Below are positions 12,750-20,650 of a DNA stretch of 64,000 bases, one piece after another. The stretch covers positions 16,908 to 80,907 of the forward strand of contig DASWRI010000035.1 of NCBI GenBank assembly GCA_036403235.1. Direction: 5' to 3'. The notes under the pieces are model-generated. The model worked only from the letters and a program-made list of their open reading frames with translations. It ran no database searches and had not been told where the DNA came from. How positions within the stretch are numbered: the first letter of the stretch is position 1; every line of letters begins with the position of its first letter. This stretch comes from JBGTFE01 sp036403235. GTDB taxonomy: Bacteria; Acidobacteriota; Blastocatellia; Pyrinomonadales; Pyrinomonadaceae. Position numbers and translations under genes: made by a program.

Positions 12750-12813
12750 AGGTTTCAGGTTTCAAGTTAAAAATCGGCTTGAAACCTGAAACCCGAAATC
12801 CGAAACCTGAAAC
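12750..12813. repeat. Intergenic palindrome 4
   Basis: GGTTTCAGGTTTCAAG at 12751-12766 pairs with CTTGAAACCTGAAAC from 12778. Further copies of the GAAACC word follow up to 12813, right before the kinase start. Confidence 0.6.
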
Positions 12814-12820
12814 TAAAATT

Positions 12821-13837
12821 ATGAGTATCCTGAGAGCATTACAGAAAAAGCAAATTGAGCAGATACCGGACGGCGAAACGGATGTGAAAATCGAAGTTTC
12901 GACCAACGTCGTACCGTTTGATAAAAACGGCAGGCGCACAACCGCGCCGCCGGAAGTGTTTACGGATAACAATTTCAAAATCGGAACACCGAATTCGGCG
13001 TTCGATGGGCAGTCGGATTCTTTAATCGGGACGGCACTCCCTGATTTAAGGTCGGAAATTACTGTCGGGGCAACATCGAACGCCGTTGGCACAACGCGCA
13101 TCGTGGAAAAACGTCTGCCGGACTTTACCGTCTGGAACGTTGAAGCGGAGCGCGTTGAGCCGCGTCTTGTCGCCATCACGCAGCCTCATTCAAATTACTG
13201 CGAGGAATACAGAAGTCTTCGGACGCACGTTCTGCATAGCAGTCAAAAGCGAAAATTGCAGTCAATCGTCATCGCCAGCATCAATCCGAGCGAAGGCAAA
13301 TCCGTCACGGCGCTCAATCTTTCGTGGCTGCTCGCCCAGACTGACGGCGTCAAATGTCTGATTATCGACAGCGATTTGCGTATGCCGAGCTTGACCGATT
13401 ATCTCGGAATCGAAACCGACAAAGGTCTTTCGGACATTCTCGCGGGAACGACGAGCGTGAGGGAGTCGATTATCAAATTAGAACCGGCGGGACTTCATAT
13501 TCTGCCCGGCGGCGATGCGCGCAACGACGTCGCCGAATTGATTTCCGGGCCGAAATTTAAGGAAATCCTGCGTGAATGCCGCGAGATGTTCGATTTTGTG
13601 ATTATCGACGCGCCGCCGCTCGGAATTTTCACCGACGCCGCCGTTTTGATGAATCATTCGGACGGCGCAATGCTCGTCATCCGCGCCGGACGGACGCGCT
13701 TCAGCGCCGTCGAACGCGTGCTGGAAACCGTCCCGCGCGAACGCATGCTCGGCGTTGTGCTCAATCAATCCGAAGACGTTCTGGACGAAAGCCACTACAA
13801 CTACGGTTATTACAACAACAAGAGACTGAAAGAGTAA
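12821..13837 (+). CDS. CpsD/CapB-family cytoplasmic tyrosine kinase (BY-kinase)
   Basis: From the ATG at 12821 the protein has 338 residues. A poorly conserved N-terminal 110 residues is followed by a P-loop (SINPSEGKSVTALN), Walker A' (LIIDSDLRMPS) and Walker B (FVIIDAPPLG). The C-terminal tail DESHYNYGYYNNKRLKE contains a cluster of four tyrosines, the autophosphorylation site of BY-kinases. These enzymes phosphorylate themselves and partners and control polymer length with the Wzz protein encoded at 10003. Codons upstream of 12821 lie within palindrome 4 and are unlikely to be translated. Confidence 0.9.
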   Translation: MSILRALQKKQIEQIPDGETDVKIEVSTNVVPFDKNGRRTTAPPEVFTDNNFKIGTPNSAFDGQSDSLIGTALPDLRSEITVGATSNAVGTTRIVEKRLPDFTVWNVEAERVEPRLVAITQPHSNYCEEYRSLRTHVLHSSQKRKLQSIVIASINPSEGKSVTALNLSWLLAQTDGVKCLIIDSDLRMPSLTDYLGIETDKGLSDILAGTTSVRESIIKLEPAGLHILPGGDARNDVAELISGPKFKEILRECREMFDFVIIDAPPLGIFTDAAVLMNHSDGAMLVIRAGRTRFSAVERVLETVPRERMLGVVLNQSEDVLDESHYNYGYYNNKRLKE

Positions 13838-13922
13838 ATTACGAATTTCAGATTACGAATTACGAATGAAAAACTTCTTCTGATTCGTAGTTCATAATTC
13901 GTAATTCGTAATTCGTAATTCA
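13838..13922. repeat. Intergenic palindrome 5
   Basis: ATTACGAAT words at 13838-13867 are complemented by repeated ATTCGTA words at 13882-13922, separated by about 15 bases. It fills the whole gap between the kinase and the sugar transferase. Confidence 0.65.
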
Positions 13923-13929
13923 TTTACCC

Positions 13930-15321
13930 ATGAGTGCAAACAAGTTCAGCCCGCGCACCATCTGGTTGATTATCGCAGATTCCGCCATCATCTACGGCGG
14001 CATAATTCTCGCGTTATATGTGCGTCTCGGGGTTGAAGGTTTCGCTTACGAACTCGGCGAAAGAAACGGCTGGTATAAAACCGGCCTGGCGTCGTGCGTC
14101 TGTCTCTTAAATCTATATTTTTACGACCTTTACGATTACACCGTGATGGGCAACCGGCGCGAGCTGCTGCTCAGGCTGGTGCAGGCACTCGGAATCGCCT
14201 GGGCGCTGCTCGCGTTTGTCTTTTATTTTGCGCCGCCCCTGATGATTGGCCGCGGCGTTTCGGTCATTTCCGTTCCGATTGTGCTGGTCTTGCTTTTGAC
14301 GTGGCGGATTTTGATTCATTTTCTGACCGGACACCCGGAAATCGGCGAGAAAATTCTCGTCGTCGGAACCGGAAAAGCGGCTTACGACACGGCCGAAGCG
14401 GTCTGGGAACGCCGCGACGCGGGCTTTCGAATCGCCGGTTTCGTGACCGAGAACGGCTCGAAGCCGAAAGACATTCCGGCGAAAATGAATCTCCTGGGGA
14501 GCGCCAACAATCTCGAAGAAGTTATCCGAAACGAGCGCATCAACCGCGTCGTCATCGCCGTCCGCGAGCGCCGCGGGACTTTCCCGACCGAGACGCTTTT
14601 GCGGATGAGCCTGGCGGGCGACGTCAATATCGAGGAATGCACTTCGTTTTTCGAGCGCGTGACGGGAAAAGTTCATATCGACATGCTGCGGCCTTCGTGG
14701 TTGATTTTTGCCGGACGCAAGCGCGACACCAAGCTCGGAACGGTTTTTCGCGAAATCGTTCATCGCGCTCTGGCTTCAATCGGATTGATTGTCTCGCTGC
14801 CCGTCGCCGTTTTGACCGCCGTTTTAATCAGGCTCGAATCGAAAGGCCCGATTTTTTACCGGCAGGAACGAGTCGGGAAAAACGGAAAGGCTTTTCAGGT
14901 TATCAAGTTTCGCTCGATGCGCGCTGACGCCGAAGCCGACGGAAAACCCGTCTGGGCGACCGACGACGACCAGCGCACGACGCGCGTCGGACGCGTCATC
15001 CGCAAAATTCGCGTCGACGAGATTCCGCAGTTCTGGAACATTATCAAGGGCGAGATGAGTTTTGTCGGGCCGCGTCCCGAACGCCCGCATTTTGTCGCGC
15101 AGCTCGCCGAGGAAATTCCGTTTTACGACCATCGCCATCTGGTCGCGCCCGGATTGACGGGTTGGGCGCAGATAAAATACCCGTATGGCGCTTCGGTCGA
15201 AGACGCGCGGCAAAAATTGCAATACGAGCTTTACTACATCAAAAATCAAAGCCTCGCGCTCGATTTGGTGATTATTTTCGAAACCGTAAAAACCGTTCTT
15301 TTCGGTCGCGGCGGAAGATGA
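13930..15321 (+). CDS. Polyprenyl-phosphate sugar-1-phosphate transferase (EpsB/WbaP type)
   Basis: The protein has 463 residues: four N-terminal TM helices, a CoA-binding-like Rossmann region (KILVVGTGKAAYDTAEAV near 143-160) and a fifth membrane segment near 280. The bacterial sugar transferase domain follows, with IFYRQERVGKNGKAF, IKFRSMRADAE, IRKIRVDEIPQFWNI and GEMSFVGPRPERP. This is the polyisoprenylphosphate hexose-1-phosphate transferase architecture that starts repeat-unit synthesis on undecaprenyl phosphate at the inner membrane. It fits the exosortase-linked polysaccharide pathway. Sugar specificity cannot be inferred. Confidence 0.92.
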   Translation: MSANKFSPRTIWLIIADSAIIYGGIILALYVRLGVEGFAYELGERNGWYKTGLASCVCLLNLYFYDLYDYTVMGNRRELLLRLVQALGIAWALLAFVFYFAPPLMIGRGVSVISVPIVLVLLLTWRILIHFLTGHPEIGEKILVVGTGKAAYDTAEAVWERRDAGFRIAGFVTENGSKPKDIPAKMNLLGSANNLEEVIRNERINRVVIAVRERRGTFPTETLLRMSLAGDVNIEECTSFFERVTGKVHIDMLRPSWLIFAGRKRDTKLGTVFREIVHRALASIGLIVSLPVAVLTAVLIRLESKGPIFYRQERVGKNGKAFQVIKFRSMRADAEADGKPVWATDDDQRTTRVGRVIRKIRVDEIPQFWNIIKGEMSFVGPRPERPHFVAQLAEEIPFYDHRHLVAPGLTGWAQIKYPYGASVEDARQKLQYELYYIKNQSLALDLVIIFETVKTVLFGRGGR

Positions 15322-15330
15322 TTCGGGGAA

Positions 15331-15396
15331 GAGGTCTTTGGTTTTCGGTTTTGGATTATTACAAAAAACCAAAGACCGAAGACCGAAAACTTCCTC
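15331..15396. repeat. Intergenic palindrome 6
   Basis: GAGGTCTTTGGTTTTCGGTT (15331-15350) pairs with CCAAAGACCGAAGACCGAAA and on (15369-15396) with a short loop. It lies between the sugar transferase and the export gene. Confidence 0.7.
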
Positions 15397-15452
15397 TTTT
15401 AAAAAACTGGATAAAAGCATTTAATAAACGTTTTTATTGACGGAGAAACAAG

Positions 15453-16271
15453 ATGAAAGCAGTAAAATTAGTTCACAGTATCGGTTTGATTTTGATTTTT
15501 TCGCTCGGAATTTTCGCGCAGGTCGAAAATCCGAAAACTCGCGAAAGAGTGACGAAAGACGAAAAAAAAGTTGCGACGAAAACCGAAGAAACAAAAACGG
15601 AAGAAATTAAACCCGTCGTCGCGCCCGACGAGAAAACCGCATCGACGGAAACTCCGGCGGCCGACGAACAGGACGTTTTAAATTATTACAGTAATTATCT
15701 GAAGGAATACCGGCTCGGGCCGAACGACGTCATCTCCATCGAAGTTTTCGGGCAATGTCCCGATTACTGCAAAACGGGCATCACCGTTCCGCCGACGGCG
15801 CGAATTTCCTATCCGCTCGTTCGCGAAGGCGTGATGGTCGGCGGGCGAACCGTCGAACAGGTCGCCGACGAAATTACCAAAAAGCTCGATGAATATATTA
15901 TCGACCCGAAAGTTACCGTCACGCTCGAAAAAGCGATGTCGGCGCGCTACAGCGTGATGGGCAAAGTCAATACGCCCGGAATTCGCGTTCTCGACAGAAA
16001 AGTCAGTCTTTACGAAGCCGTTATCGAAGCGGGCGGCGTGTCGAAAAACGGCAATAAACGGAAAATCGCTCTCGTGCGCTTTGACGGGCAGGGTAAATTG
16101 ACGCGTCAAGAAGTCGATTTGGCGGCCATCGAAAGCGGCAAAGTGCCGATGGTTTATTTGAGCCCGGGCGACCAGGTTTTCGTTCCCGGCAAAGGCTTTA
16201 CGATTGACACATTTTTCGACATACTCGGAAAGGTAAGCGTCGTGCGCCTTCTGTTCGGAAGCCCGTTTTAA
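15453..16271 (+). CDS. Polysaccharide biosynthesis/export protein (Wza-like, SLBB)
   Basis: The 272-residue protein has a signal peptide (LVHSIGLILIFSLGIFAQ) and a 50-residue charged linker. A poly-export domain (YRLGPNDVISIEVFG to DPKVTVTLEKAMSARYSVMG) and an SLBB domain (GKVNTPGIRVLDRKVSLYEA) follow. The end is LSPGDQVFVPGKGF and a hydrophobic tail. Members form the outer-membrane conduit for polymer export. It is short compared with Wza, as is common in XrtA loci. GGAGAAA lies 8 bases before the ATG. Confidence 0.9.
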   Translation: MKAVKLVHSIGLILIFSLGIFAQVENPKTRERVTKDEKKVATKTEETKTEEIKPVVAPDEKTASTETPAADEQDVLNYYSNYLKEYRLGPNDVISIEVFGQCPDYCKTGITVPPTARISYPLVREGVMVGGRTVEQVADEITKKLDEYIIDPKVTVTLEKAMSARYSVMGKVNTPGIRVLDRKVSLYEAVIEAGGVSKNGNKRKIALVRFDGQGKLTRQEVDLAAIESGKVPMVYLSPGDQVFVPGKGFTIDTFFDILGKVSVVRLLFGSPF

Positions 16272-16281
16272 TTTAAGTTAG

Positions 16282-16377
16282 TTCAAACAGGGTGGACAGG
16301 ATAGGCAGGATGTTTATTGAAAAATTCAACGATACGAATTTAATTTCATCCTGCTCATCCTGTCCATCCTGTTTGAA
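16282..16377. repeat. Intergenic palindrome 7
   Basis: TTCAAACAGGGTGGACAGGA and on (16282-16312) pairs with CATCCTGCTCATCCTGTCCA and on (16347-16377). The 31-bp arms have a few mismatches and surround an AT-rich loop. It occupies the gap before the YCF48-like gene and may serve as a terminator for the export gene. Confidence 0.7.
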
Positions 16378-16392
16378 TACAAATTTTCTTTT

Positions 16393-17394
16393 ATGAAAAC
16401 GATTAAGAAACTTTTGATTTTGTTTGTGATTTTGCTTTGTTTTCAGGGCGCGAAAGCGAATTGGGTAAAGCAAAACGCGAATACGTTTGCATGGCTTCTC
16501 GACGTTTATTTTCTGAACGAGAAAACGGGCTGGATTTCGGGCAGCGGCGGAACTCTGCTGGCGACGACGGACGGCGGCAAAACCTGGAAAAAGCAGACCG
16601 GCATTACCGAGGACACAATCAGGCAGATTTATTTTTCCGACGCGCAGAACGGCTGGCTTTTGTGCGAGCGAAACATCTTCAATCGCGGCTCGAATTCTTC
16701 TTCGTATATTTTGCGCACGTCGGACGGCGGCGCGAATTGGGAAAGAATGGAAATTGTCGAAGAGGGACGCGAGCGCATCGTCAAAATCTTTTTCGACGGC
16801 AAAAATAATTCGTTTGCCATCGGCGAATCGGGCGCGCTCTACGCTTTGCCGAGCTACGAGGATAAATGGAGAAAACGCGCGTCGCCGATTCGATATCTGC
16901 TGCTCGACGGAATTTTTACAGACGCCTCGCACGGCATCATAGTCGGCGCCGGCGGCACGATTATTTTTACCGAGGACGCGGGCGCGACGTGGAATAAATC
17001 AAACGTTTTCGGCAACGCCAAAGGAAAATTCCAGACGGTTTTCTTCGTCAATCAAAAAACGGGCTGGGCGGCCGGCGCGGACGGACGGATTTTTCAAACC
17101 GTCAGCGGCGGAAAAACGTGGCGCGAGCAAAAATCGGGCGTGACGACAAATCTGACCGGTATTTCCTTTATAAATTCAAAGGAAGGCTGGGCCGTCGGCG
17201 AGCAGGGGACGATTTTGCAGACGACGACCGCCGGAAGCGTCTGGACGCCGTACAACTCAAAAATCCGGCACAAGCTCGAAAAAATCTTTTTCGTCGGCAA
17301 AAAAGGCTGGATAGTCGGTTTCGGCGGCACGATTTTATCGACCGACGAAGAACCGGATTCGGCGCAAAAACCGATTTTGAAAGGCGCTAAATAG
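16393..17394 (+). CDS. Secreted YCF48/BNR-repeat beta-propeller protein
   Basis: The protein has 333 residues with a signal peptide (KLLILFVILLCFQGAKA). About six repeats follow of the kind GWISGSGGTLLATTDGGKTW, GWAAGADGRIFQTVSGGKTW and GWAVGEQGTILQTTTAG. These are YCF48 / photosystem II stability factor-like propeller blades. Outside phototrophs the family is found in secreted proteins and its function is unknown. It is the last gene of the exosortase/polysaccharide run. A cell-surface role is inferred from the signal peptide only. Confidence 0.82.
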   Translation: MKTIKKLLILFVILLCFQGAKANWVKQNANTFAWLLDVYFLNEKTGWISGSGGTLLATTDGGKTWKKQTGITEDTIRQIYFSDAQNGWLLCERNIFNRGSNSSSYILRTSDGGANWERMEIVEEGRERIVKIFFDGKNNSFAIGESGALYALPSYEDKWRKRASPIRYLLLDGIFTDASHGIIVGAGGTIIFTEDAGATWNKSNVFGNAKGKFQTVFFVNQKTGWAAGADGRIFQTVSGGKTWREQKSGVTTNLTGISFINSKEGWAVGEQGTILQTTTAGSVWTPYNSKIRHKLEKIFFVGKKGWIVGFGGTILSTDEEPDSAQKPILKGAK

Positions 17395-17493
17395 CAAAAT
17401 TTTTGAGCTTAACTTGACATTGGCCGCCAAATTTTCGTAAGGTAACAATTCGCTCTTTTTTCAAAAATGAGCAATGTTTTTTTGACAGACGGT

Positions 17494-17524
17494 TTGGGCA
17501 AACGTGCCGCAAAAGGGTTATAAT
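17494..17524 (+). promoter_or_regulatory. Probable promoter of tRNA-Val
   Basis: A perfect TATAAT at 17519-17524 ends 14 bases before the mature tRNA 5' end. A weak -35 (TTGGGC, 17494-17499) is 19 bases upstream of it. Confidence 0.5.
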
Positions 17525-17538
17525 AGAAAAGTTTGAAA

Positions 17539-17613
17539 GGGCACGTACGTCAATGGTAGACAGCCTCCCTTACAAGGAGGAAGTTAGGGGTTCGAGTCCC
17601 TTCGTGCCCACCA
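17539..17613 (+). tRNA. tRNA-Val, anticodon TAC
   Basis: The acceptor stem GGGCACG pairs with CGTGCCC, followed by A73 and an encoded CCA. The anticodon stem CCTCC/GGAGG encloses the loop CTTACAA with TAC at positions 34-36, read as valine. The T-arm is AGGGG-TTCGAGT-CCCTT. The D stem has one mismatched pair, so it is a slightly weak cloverleaf. Confidence 0.88.
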
Positions 17614-17685
17614 AGATTGAAAATTAAAAGTTAAAAATCAAGAATTCAAAATTTCGTTTTTAATTTTGGATTTTTAATTTATCTT
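17614..17685. repeat. Intergenic palindrome 8 between the tRNAs
   Basis: AAGATTGAAAATTAAAAGTT-type words are complemented by TTTTTAATTTTGGATTTTTA-type words up to 17685, making an AT-rich imperfect hairpin in the spacer between the two tRNA genes. Confidence 0.5.
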
Positions 17686-17687
17686 GC

Positions 17688-17765
17688 GGAGTCGTAGTTC
17701 AGTTTGGTTAGAACGCCAGCCTGTCACGTTGGAGGTCGCGGGTTCGAGCCCCGTCGGCTCCGCCA
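17688..17765 (+). tRNA. tRNA-Asp, anticodon GTC
   Basis: GGAGTCG pairs with CGGCTCC (one G-U pair), with discriminator G73 as usual for tRNA-Asp and an encoded CCA. The anticodon stem CCAGC/GTTGG carries loop CTGTCAC with GTC at 34-36. The T-arm is CGCGG-GTTCGAGC-CCCGT, allowing for normal pairing. Its 3' half is the likely integration target of the integrase that reads into it. Confidence 0.93.
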
Positions 17766-18940
17766 TTAATTTCTTTATCATCAGTAGTTTGAGAGTCGTC
17801 CGTTTGGGCGGCTTTTTCATTTTCGGGGGTGGTAGCCGTTTTTGTAGCCAGACCCTCTAATTCGTTAACCAATTTTCCTGCAATTAATTCGGTCGTTTGA
17901 CGCGAGAATTCCGGCGATAGATGTTTATAACGTTCAAGCTCCTCGCTTCTATGCCCGGTCATCTTACGAATAATTGCGTCCGAAACTCCCTCGATAAACA
18001 GCATCGTAGTAGCGAAATGCCTGAGATCGTGAATCCGCAAATCCTTAATACCAGCTAAATCCCTAATTCTCCTAAACCGCTTGCCAATATCCCAGGCGTG
18101 AGGCTTCTGAAATTGCTCCACATTACGATATTTGACGTTTGGACGCGCCGGAAACATGTATTCATGCTTTCCGTAGGATGGAAGCTGCCGAAGGGCTTCT
18201 ACGCAAAACTGCGGCAAAGGCAGGCGATTTGAACGTTTATTCTTGCTGTCTTTCTTCGGCAGGAAGATTGACGGGAAATCTGCGTCAAGTTTGACTTCTT
18301 CCCACCGGCGGGAAAGAATAGCGGTTTTCCGAAGTCCGGTGCAGGCAGCGAGGATGATGAAGCCTTGCAGCTCAAAATCCTTTTCTTCCTGACACTTTCC
18401 GATTAAAGCCGCAAGCTCTGAAACTTCCACGAATCTGTCCCTAGCTTCGCGTTCCGGTATTTGCGGAATGACGGCAATAGGATTGTCGTCGTATTTCTTC
18501 CACTTGATGGCGAAATTGAAAGCGGAATTAAAGATTGTCCGGTAGTGATTGACGTAGGACGGAGAATATTCTTCCACCTCCAATAATTCCCTTAGAAAGT
18601 CGTCAATCATTTCGGGCAACAATTTGCGAGCCTTGATTTTTTTGAATTTCTCAAGACGGTATATTTTGTATTTAAAGCCCCGTTTGGTCTTTCCGTGCCG
18701 TTCCCACCAAAAATTTAGAATCTCTCCGAACGTGATTGATTCAAATTTCTTGACCGGATTTAATTTGCCCTCGGCAACTTCCCTTAACCGCTTGTCCCGC
18801 ACTGCTTTTGCAATATCGGGGTCAGAAGTTTTGGCGGATTCCCTAAAGCGTTTTCCGTTCTCGTCGTAATAACTAATCCATAAATTTCCGTTTTCGTTTT
18901 TGCGGCGATAAACACCTTTTGGTAGTTTCTCTTTTTTCAT
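17708..18940 (-). CDS. Tyrosine recombinase/integrase overlapping tRNA-Asp
   Basis: From the ATG at 18940 (GGAGGAATT ahead of it) the protein has 410 residues. It has an N-terminal Arm-type DNA-binding region (GVYRRKNENGNLWISYYDE), a SAM-like core-binding domain and a catalytic domain. The active site shows Arg in ACTGLRKTA, HDLRHFA, TGHRSEE and Tyr in ERYKHLS. This is the phage/island integrase family. The last codons (GGADGARTRDLQRDRLAF) are simply the tRNA-Asp gene read backwards, and the stop lies in the D-arm. So the C-terminus is set by the integration site and would differ in another target. The frame stays open to an in-frame TTG at 18955. Confidence 0.92.
   Translation of the reverse strand: MKKEKLPKGVYRRKNENGNLWISYYDENGKRFRESAKTSDPDIAKAVRDKRLREVAEGKLNPVKKFESITFGEILNFWWERHGKTKRGFKYKIYRLEKFKKIKARKLLPEMIDDFLRELLEVEEYSPSYVNHYRTIFNSAFNFAIKWKKYDDNPIAVIPQIPEREARDRFVEVSELAALIGKCQEEKDFELQGFIILAACTGLRKTAILSRRWEEVKLDADFPSIFLPKKDSKNKRSNRLPLPQFCVEALRQLPSYGKHEYMFPARPNVKYRNVEQFQKPHAWDIGKRFRRIRDLAGIKDLRIHDLRHFATTMLFIEGVSDAIIRKMTGHRSEELERYKHLSPEFSRQTTELIAGKLVNELEGLATKTATTPENEKAAQTDDSQTTDDKEINGGADGARTRDLQRDRLAF
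17741..17765. other. Probable attachment-site core (attL) in the 3' end of tRNA-Asp
   Basis: The T-arm and acceptor end of tRNA-Asp form the boundary between GC-rich chromosomal DNA and the AT-rich island, and an adjacent integrase gene points into it. That is the standard layout of tRNA-targeting islands. I found no second copy of this 3' segment further right in the window, so the partner site is lost, degenerate or outside. Confidence 0.4.
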
Positions 18941-19229
18941 AATTCCTCCTTCCAAAAGAGGTCAATTAATTTGTTAGGTTGATTAATGCGGTGATAGAGG
19001 CGCAGTCAGGTTTTTGCAAGAATAAGGGCAATTCTGCGGGTTACTTTGGAATGTTGTTTAGAAAAACGGAGATAGTCTTGTCTTTTCAAGTTCTGAGGAT
19101 GCTAAGTACGCTTTGTTAAATTATAGCAGAAGAAAATGAAGAAAAAATGATGCAGGATTGAGCCTTGATTTCCGTTATTCGAAGAAACGAAAAGAATATC
19201 TGACAACTATTTGTTTCGATAAAGAAAAG
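18941..19229. other. AT-rich gap upstream of the integrase
   Basis: The divergent intergenic region between the integrase and the XRE regulator has no open frame of note. It probably holds the integrase promoter, but I cannot place it. It ends at a DnaA-box-like TTATCCCCA (19230-19238), three bases before motif copy A. Confidence 0.4.
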
Positions 19230-19241
19230 TTATCCCCAAAA

Positions 19242-19275
19242 TTGCCAAATATGGCAACTTTTTCCCGCTATTTTT
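19242..19275 (+). repeat. Island motif copy A (TTGCC-N6-GGCAA / TTTTTCCCGCTATT)
   Basis: TTGCCAAATATGGCAA is a palindrome followed by CTTTTTCCCGCTATTTTT. The same bipartite word recurs at 22341, 25660, 27165 and 36401. Here it lies 68 bp before the XRE gene and points toward it, so it may be an operator or promoter-linked element. Confidence 0.7.
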
Positions 19276-19343
19276 GTCGTTTGACAACTGTTACGATTTA
19301 GGTAACGCATTAAAAACCAAATTGGTCATTAACAAAAACAAAG

Positions 19344-19760
19344 ATGCCAAACATAAATTCAAGCCTTCTGGCTCTCAGGCGAAAGCGCCTCGGCTACGAA
19401 CAAAAACAAATCGCTCTCTTGCTCGGACACAAAAACACTTATCAAATCTCTCGCTACGAAACCGGTCAAAGAATACCGAATCTTAAGGAAGCAGCAAAGC
19501 TCTCGATGCTTTACGGTCTTCCAGTTCGCACTCTTTTTCAACGATATTTTCCCTACTGGCGTGAAGAATTGGAGAATGCGATTAACAATTCAGGTTTTAC
19601 CGATAAAATAAATCCTGAAAGCATTAAAGACGCTGATTATTGTTCATATTTAGAGTCGATGAATACTGCCGTCCGCATGAGCGAGGACGGAACCGACAAA
19701 ATACGCCGTCATATTAAAGTTCTGGTCGAAGAAAGAAGTAAAAGGATTCTCGGAAACTAA
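19344..19760 (+). CDS. XRE-family helix-turn-helix regulator
   Basis: The protein has 138 residues. A Cro/CI-type HTH occupies residues about 5-62: LRRKRLGYEQKQIALLLGH, then YQISRYETGQRIPNLKEA. A helical C-terminal part of about 70 residues has no recognised domain. It is the first gene after motif copy A and is followed by the RuvC-like gene 64 bp on. A role as regulator of island genes, perhaps by binding the TTGCC-N6-GGCAA palindrome, is a hypothesis. The palindrome has a symmetry suited to an XRE dimer. Confidence 0.85.
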   Translation: MPNINSSLLALRRKRLGYEQKQIALLLGHKNTYQISRYETGQRIPNLKEAAKLSMLYGLPVRTLFQRYFPYWREELENAINNSGFTDKINPESIKDADYCSYLESMNTAVRMSEDGTDKIRRHIKVLVEERSKRILGN

Positions 19761-19824
19761 TTGCCTTTATTAATTAGAATCCCTTTAATCAATCGCTTCT
19801 GCAAGCGATTTTTCTTCCACGCAA

Positions 19825-20331
19825 ATGAACTATTCATCAAATGTCCTTCTGGCTGTCGCCCCGGGAAAACGAGAATTGGGAATCGCCATTTTCGTTGACG
19901 CCGATTTGGTCTATGTATCGGTCAAGACAATCCGGCATCAAAAATTAAAGAAGTTTTTACTCAAAGAAATCATCTGCATTCTGCAAAAGCTTTTCGAAGA
20001 TTTTTCCATTAAAATCGTCGTCACCAAAGCCATCAGTCAATATCAAAAGCTCTCGCCCGACCTTGAAAAGATTGTTGAACTTATCAAATTTGAGGCTAAA
20101 CAGAACGATTTGCAGGTAGCAGAAATTACTATTGAGCAAATTAAGTCCGTATTGTGTAAAAACGAAAATACAACGCAAAAGAAAGCGTTCAAGTCGCTTC
20201 TCGCGTCTTACCCGGAACTCAAAAAATACTGGAATCGCCCGAACAAATGGCAAAATGATTACTACGCTTTTCTGTTTTCCGCCGTTGCTGTCGGAGCGGT
20301 TTATCTGACAACTCTTTCCAAACGTAACTAG
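19825..20331 (+). CDS. RuvC-like (RNase H fold) protein with a degenerate first motif
   Basis: The protein has 168 residues. AVAPGKRELGIAIF near residue 10 lines up with the RuvC-type GIDPGxxxTG strand but has Ala where the first catalytic Asp belongs. IVVTKAIS, the KKAFKSLL helix and WQNDYYAFLFSAVAVGA resemble the later RuvC motifs, with a possible acidic residue kept in the last. Known members resolve Holliday junctions as dimers. The missing Asp suggests an inactive or altered enzyme, so I call the fold, not the activity. It lies between the XRE gene and the serine recombinase. Confidence 0.5.
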   Translation: MNYSSNVLLAVAPGKRELGIAIFVDADLVYVSVKTIRHQKLKKFLLKEIICILQKLFEDFSIKIVVTKAISQYQKLSPDLEKIVELIKFEAKQNDLQVAEITIEQIKSVLCKNENTTQKKAFKSLLASYPELKKYWNRPNKWQNDYYAFLFSAVAVGAVYLTTLSKRN

Positions 20332-20387
20332 CCAAGTAAATTATCTTTAACTATACGGTGTTAGTTGTCGCTGACATCCGCTTTGTT

Positions 20388-20615
20388 ATGCCCGAAAACG
20401 ATTATCCTCAATTTAATGGCGATATTACTATTGCTGATTTATACCCGGATTTATCACCGGAAGAGCAAGCAGAAGCCGAATATCGACTGCTCCGGTATTT
20501 AGCGGTGGTTAAAGATATTTTTGAGGAAATTTGCGAGACGAATCCAAAACTTTTGACCGAACTTGAGCGGCGGGCTATGCTGAGGAAGAAGAAAAACAAT
20601 TCTTATAGATCCTAA
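20388..20615 (+). CDS. Small conserved-looking acidic protein, unknown
   Basis: The 75-residue protein starts at MPENDYPQFNG (ATG 20388). It reads ADLYPDLSPEEQAEAEYRLL and on, a helical Glu-rich region, and ends in a basic tail. I do not recognise a family with certainty. It is 35 bp before the serine recombinase gene on the same strand and looks like its operon partner. The frame is open ten codons further upstream, without a ribosome site. Confidence 0.6.
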   Translation: MPENDYPQFNGDITIADLYPDLSPEEQAEAEYRLLRYLAVVKDIFEEICETNPKLLTELERRAMLRKKKNNSYRS

Positions 20616-20650
20616 GATTATTTGTCTTATCACTAACCTCGCACTAGCCC

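Noticed and set aside
17482..17524. TTGACA at 17482 as the -35 of the tRNA-Val promoter
   Set aside because: It is 31 bases from the TATAAT, far beyond the 15-19 tolerated; a weaker hexamer at 17494 fits better.
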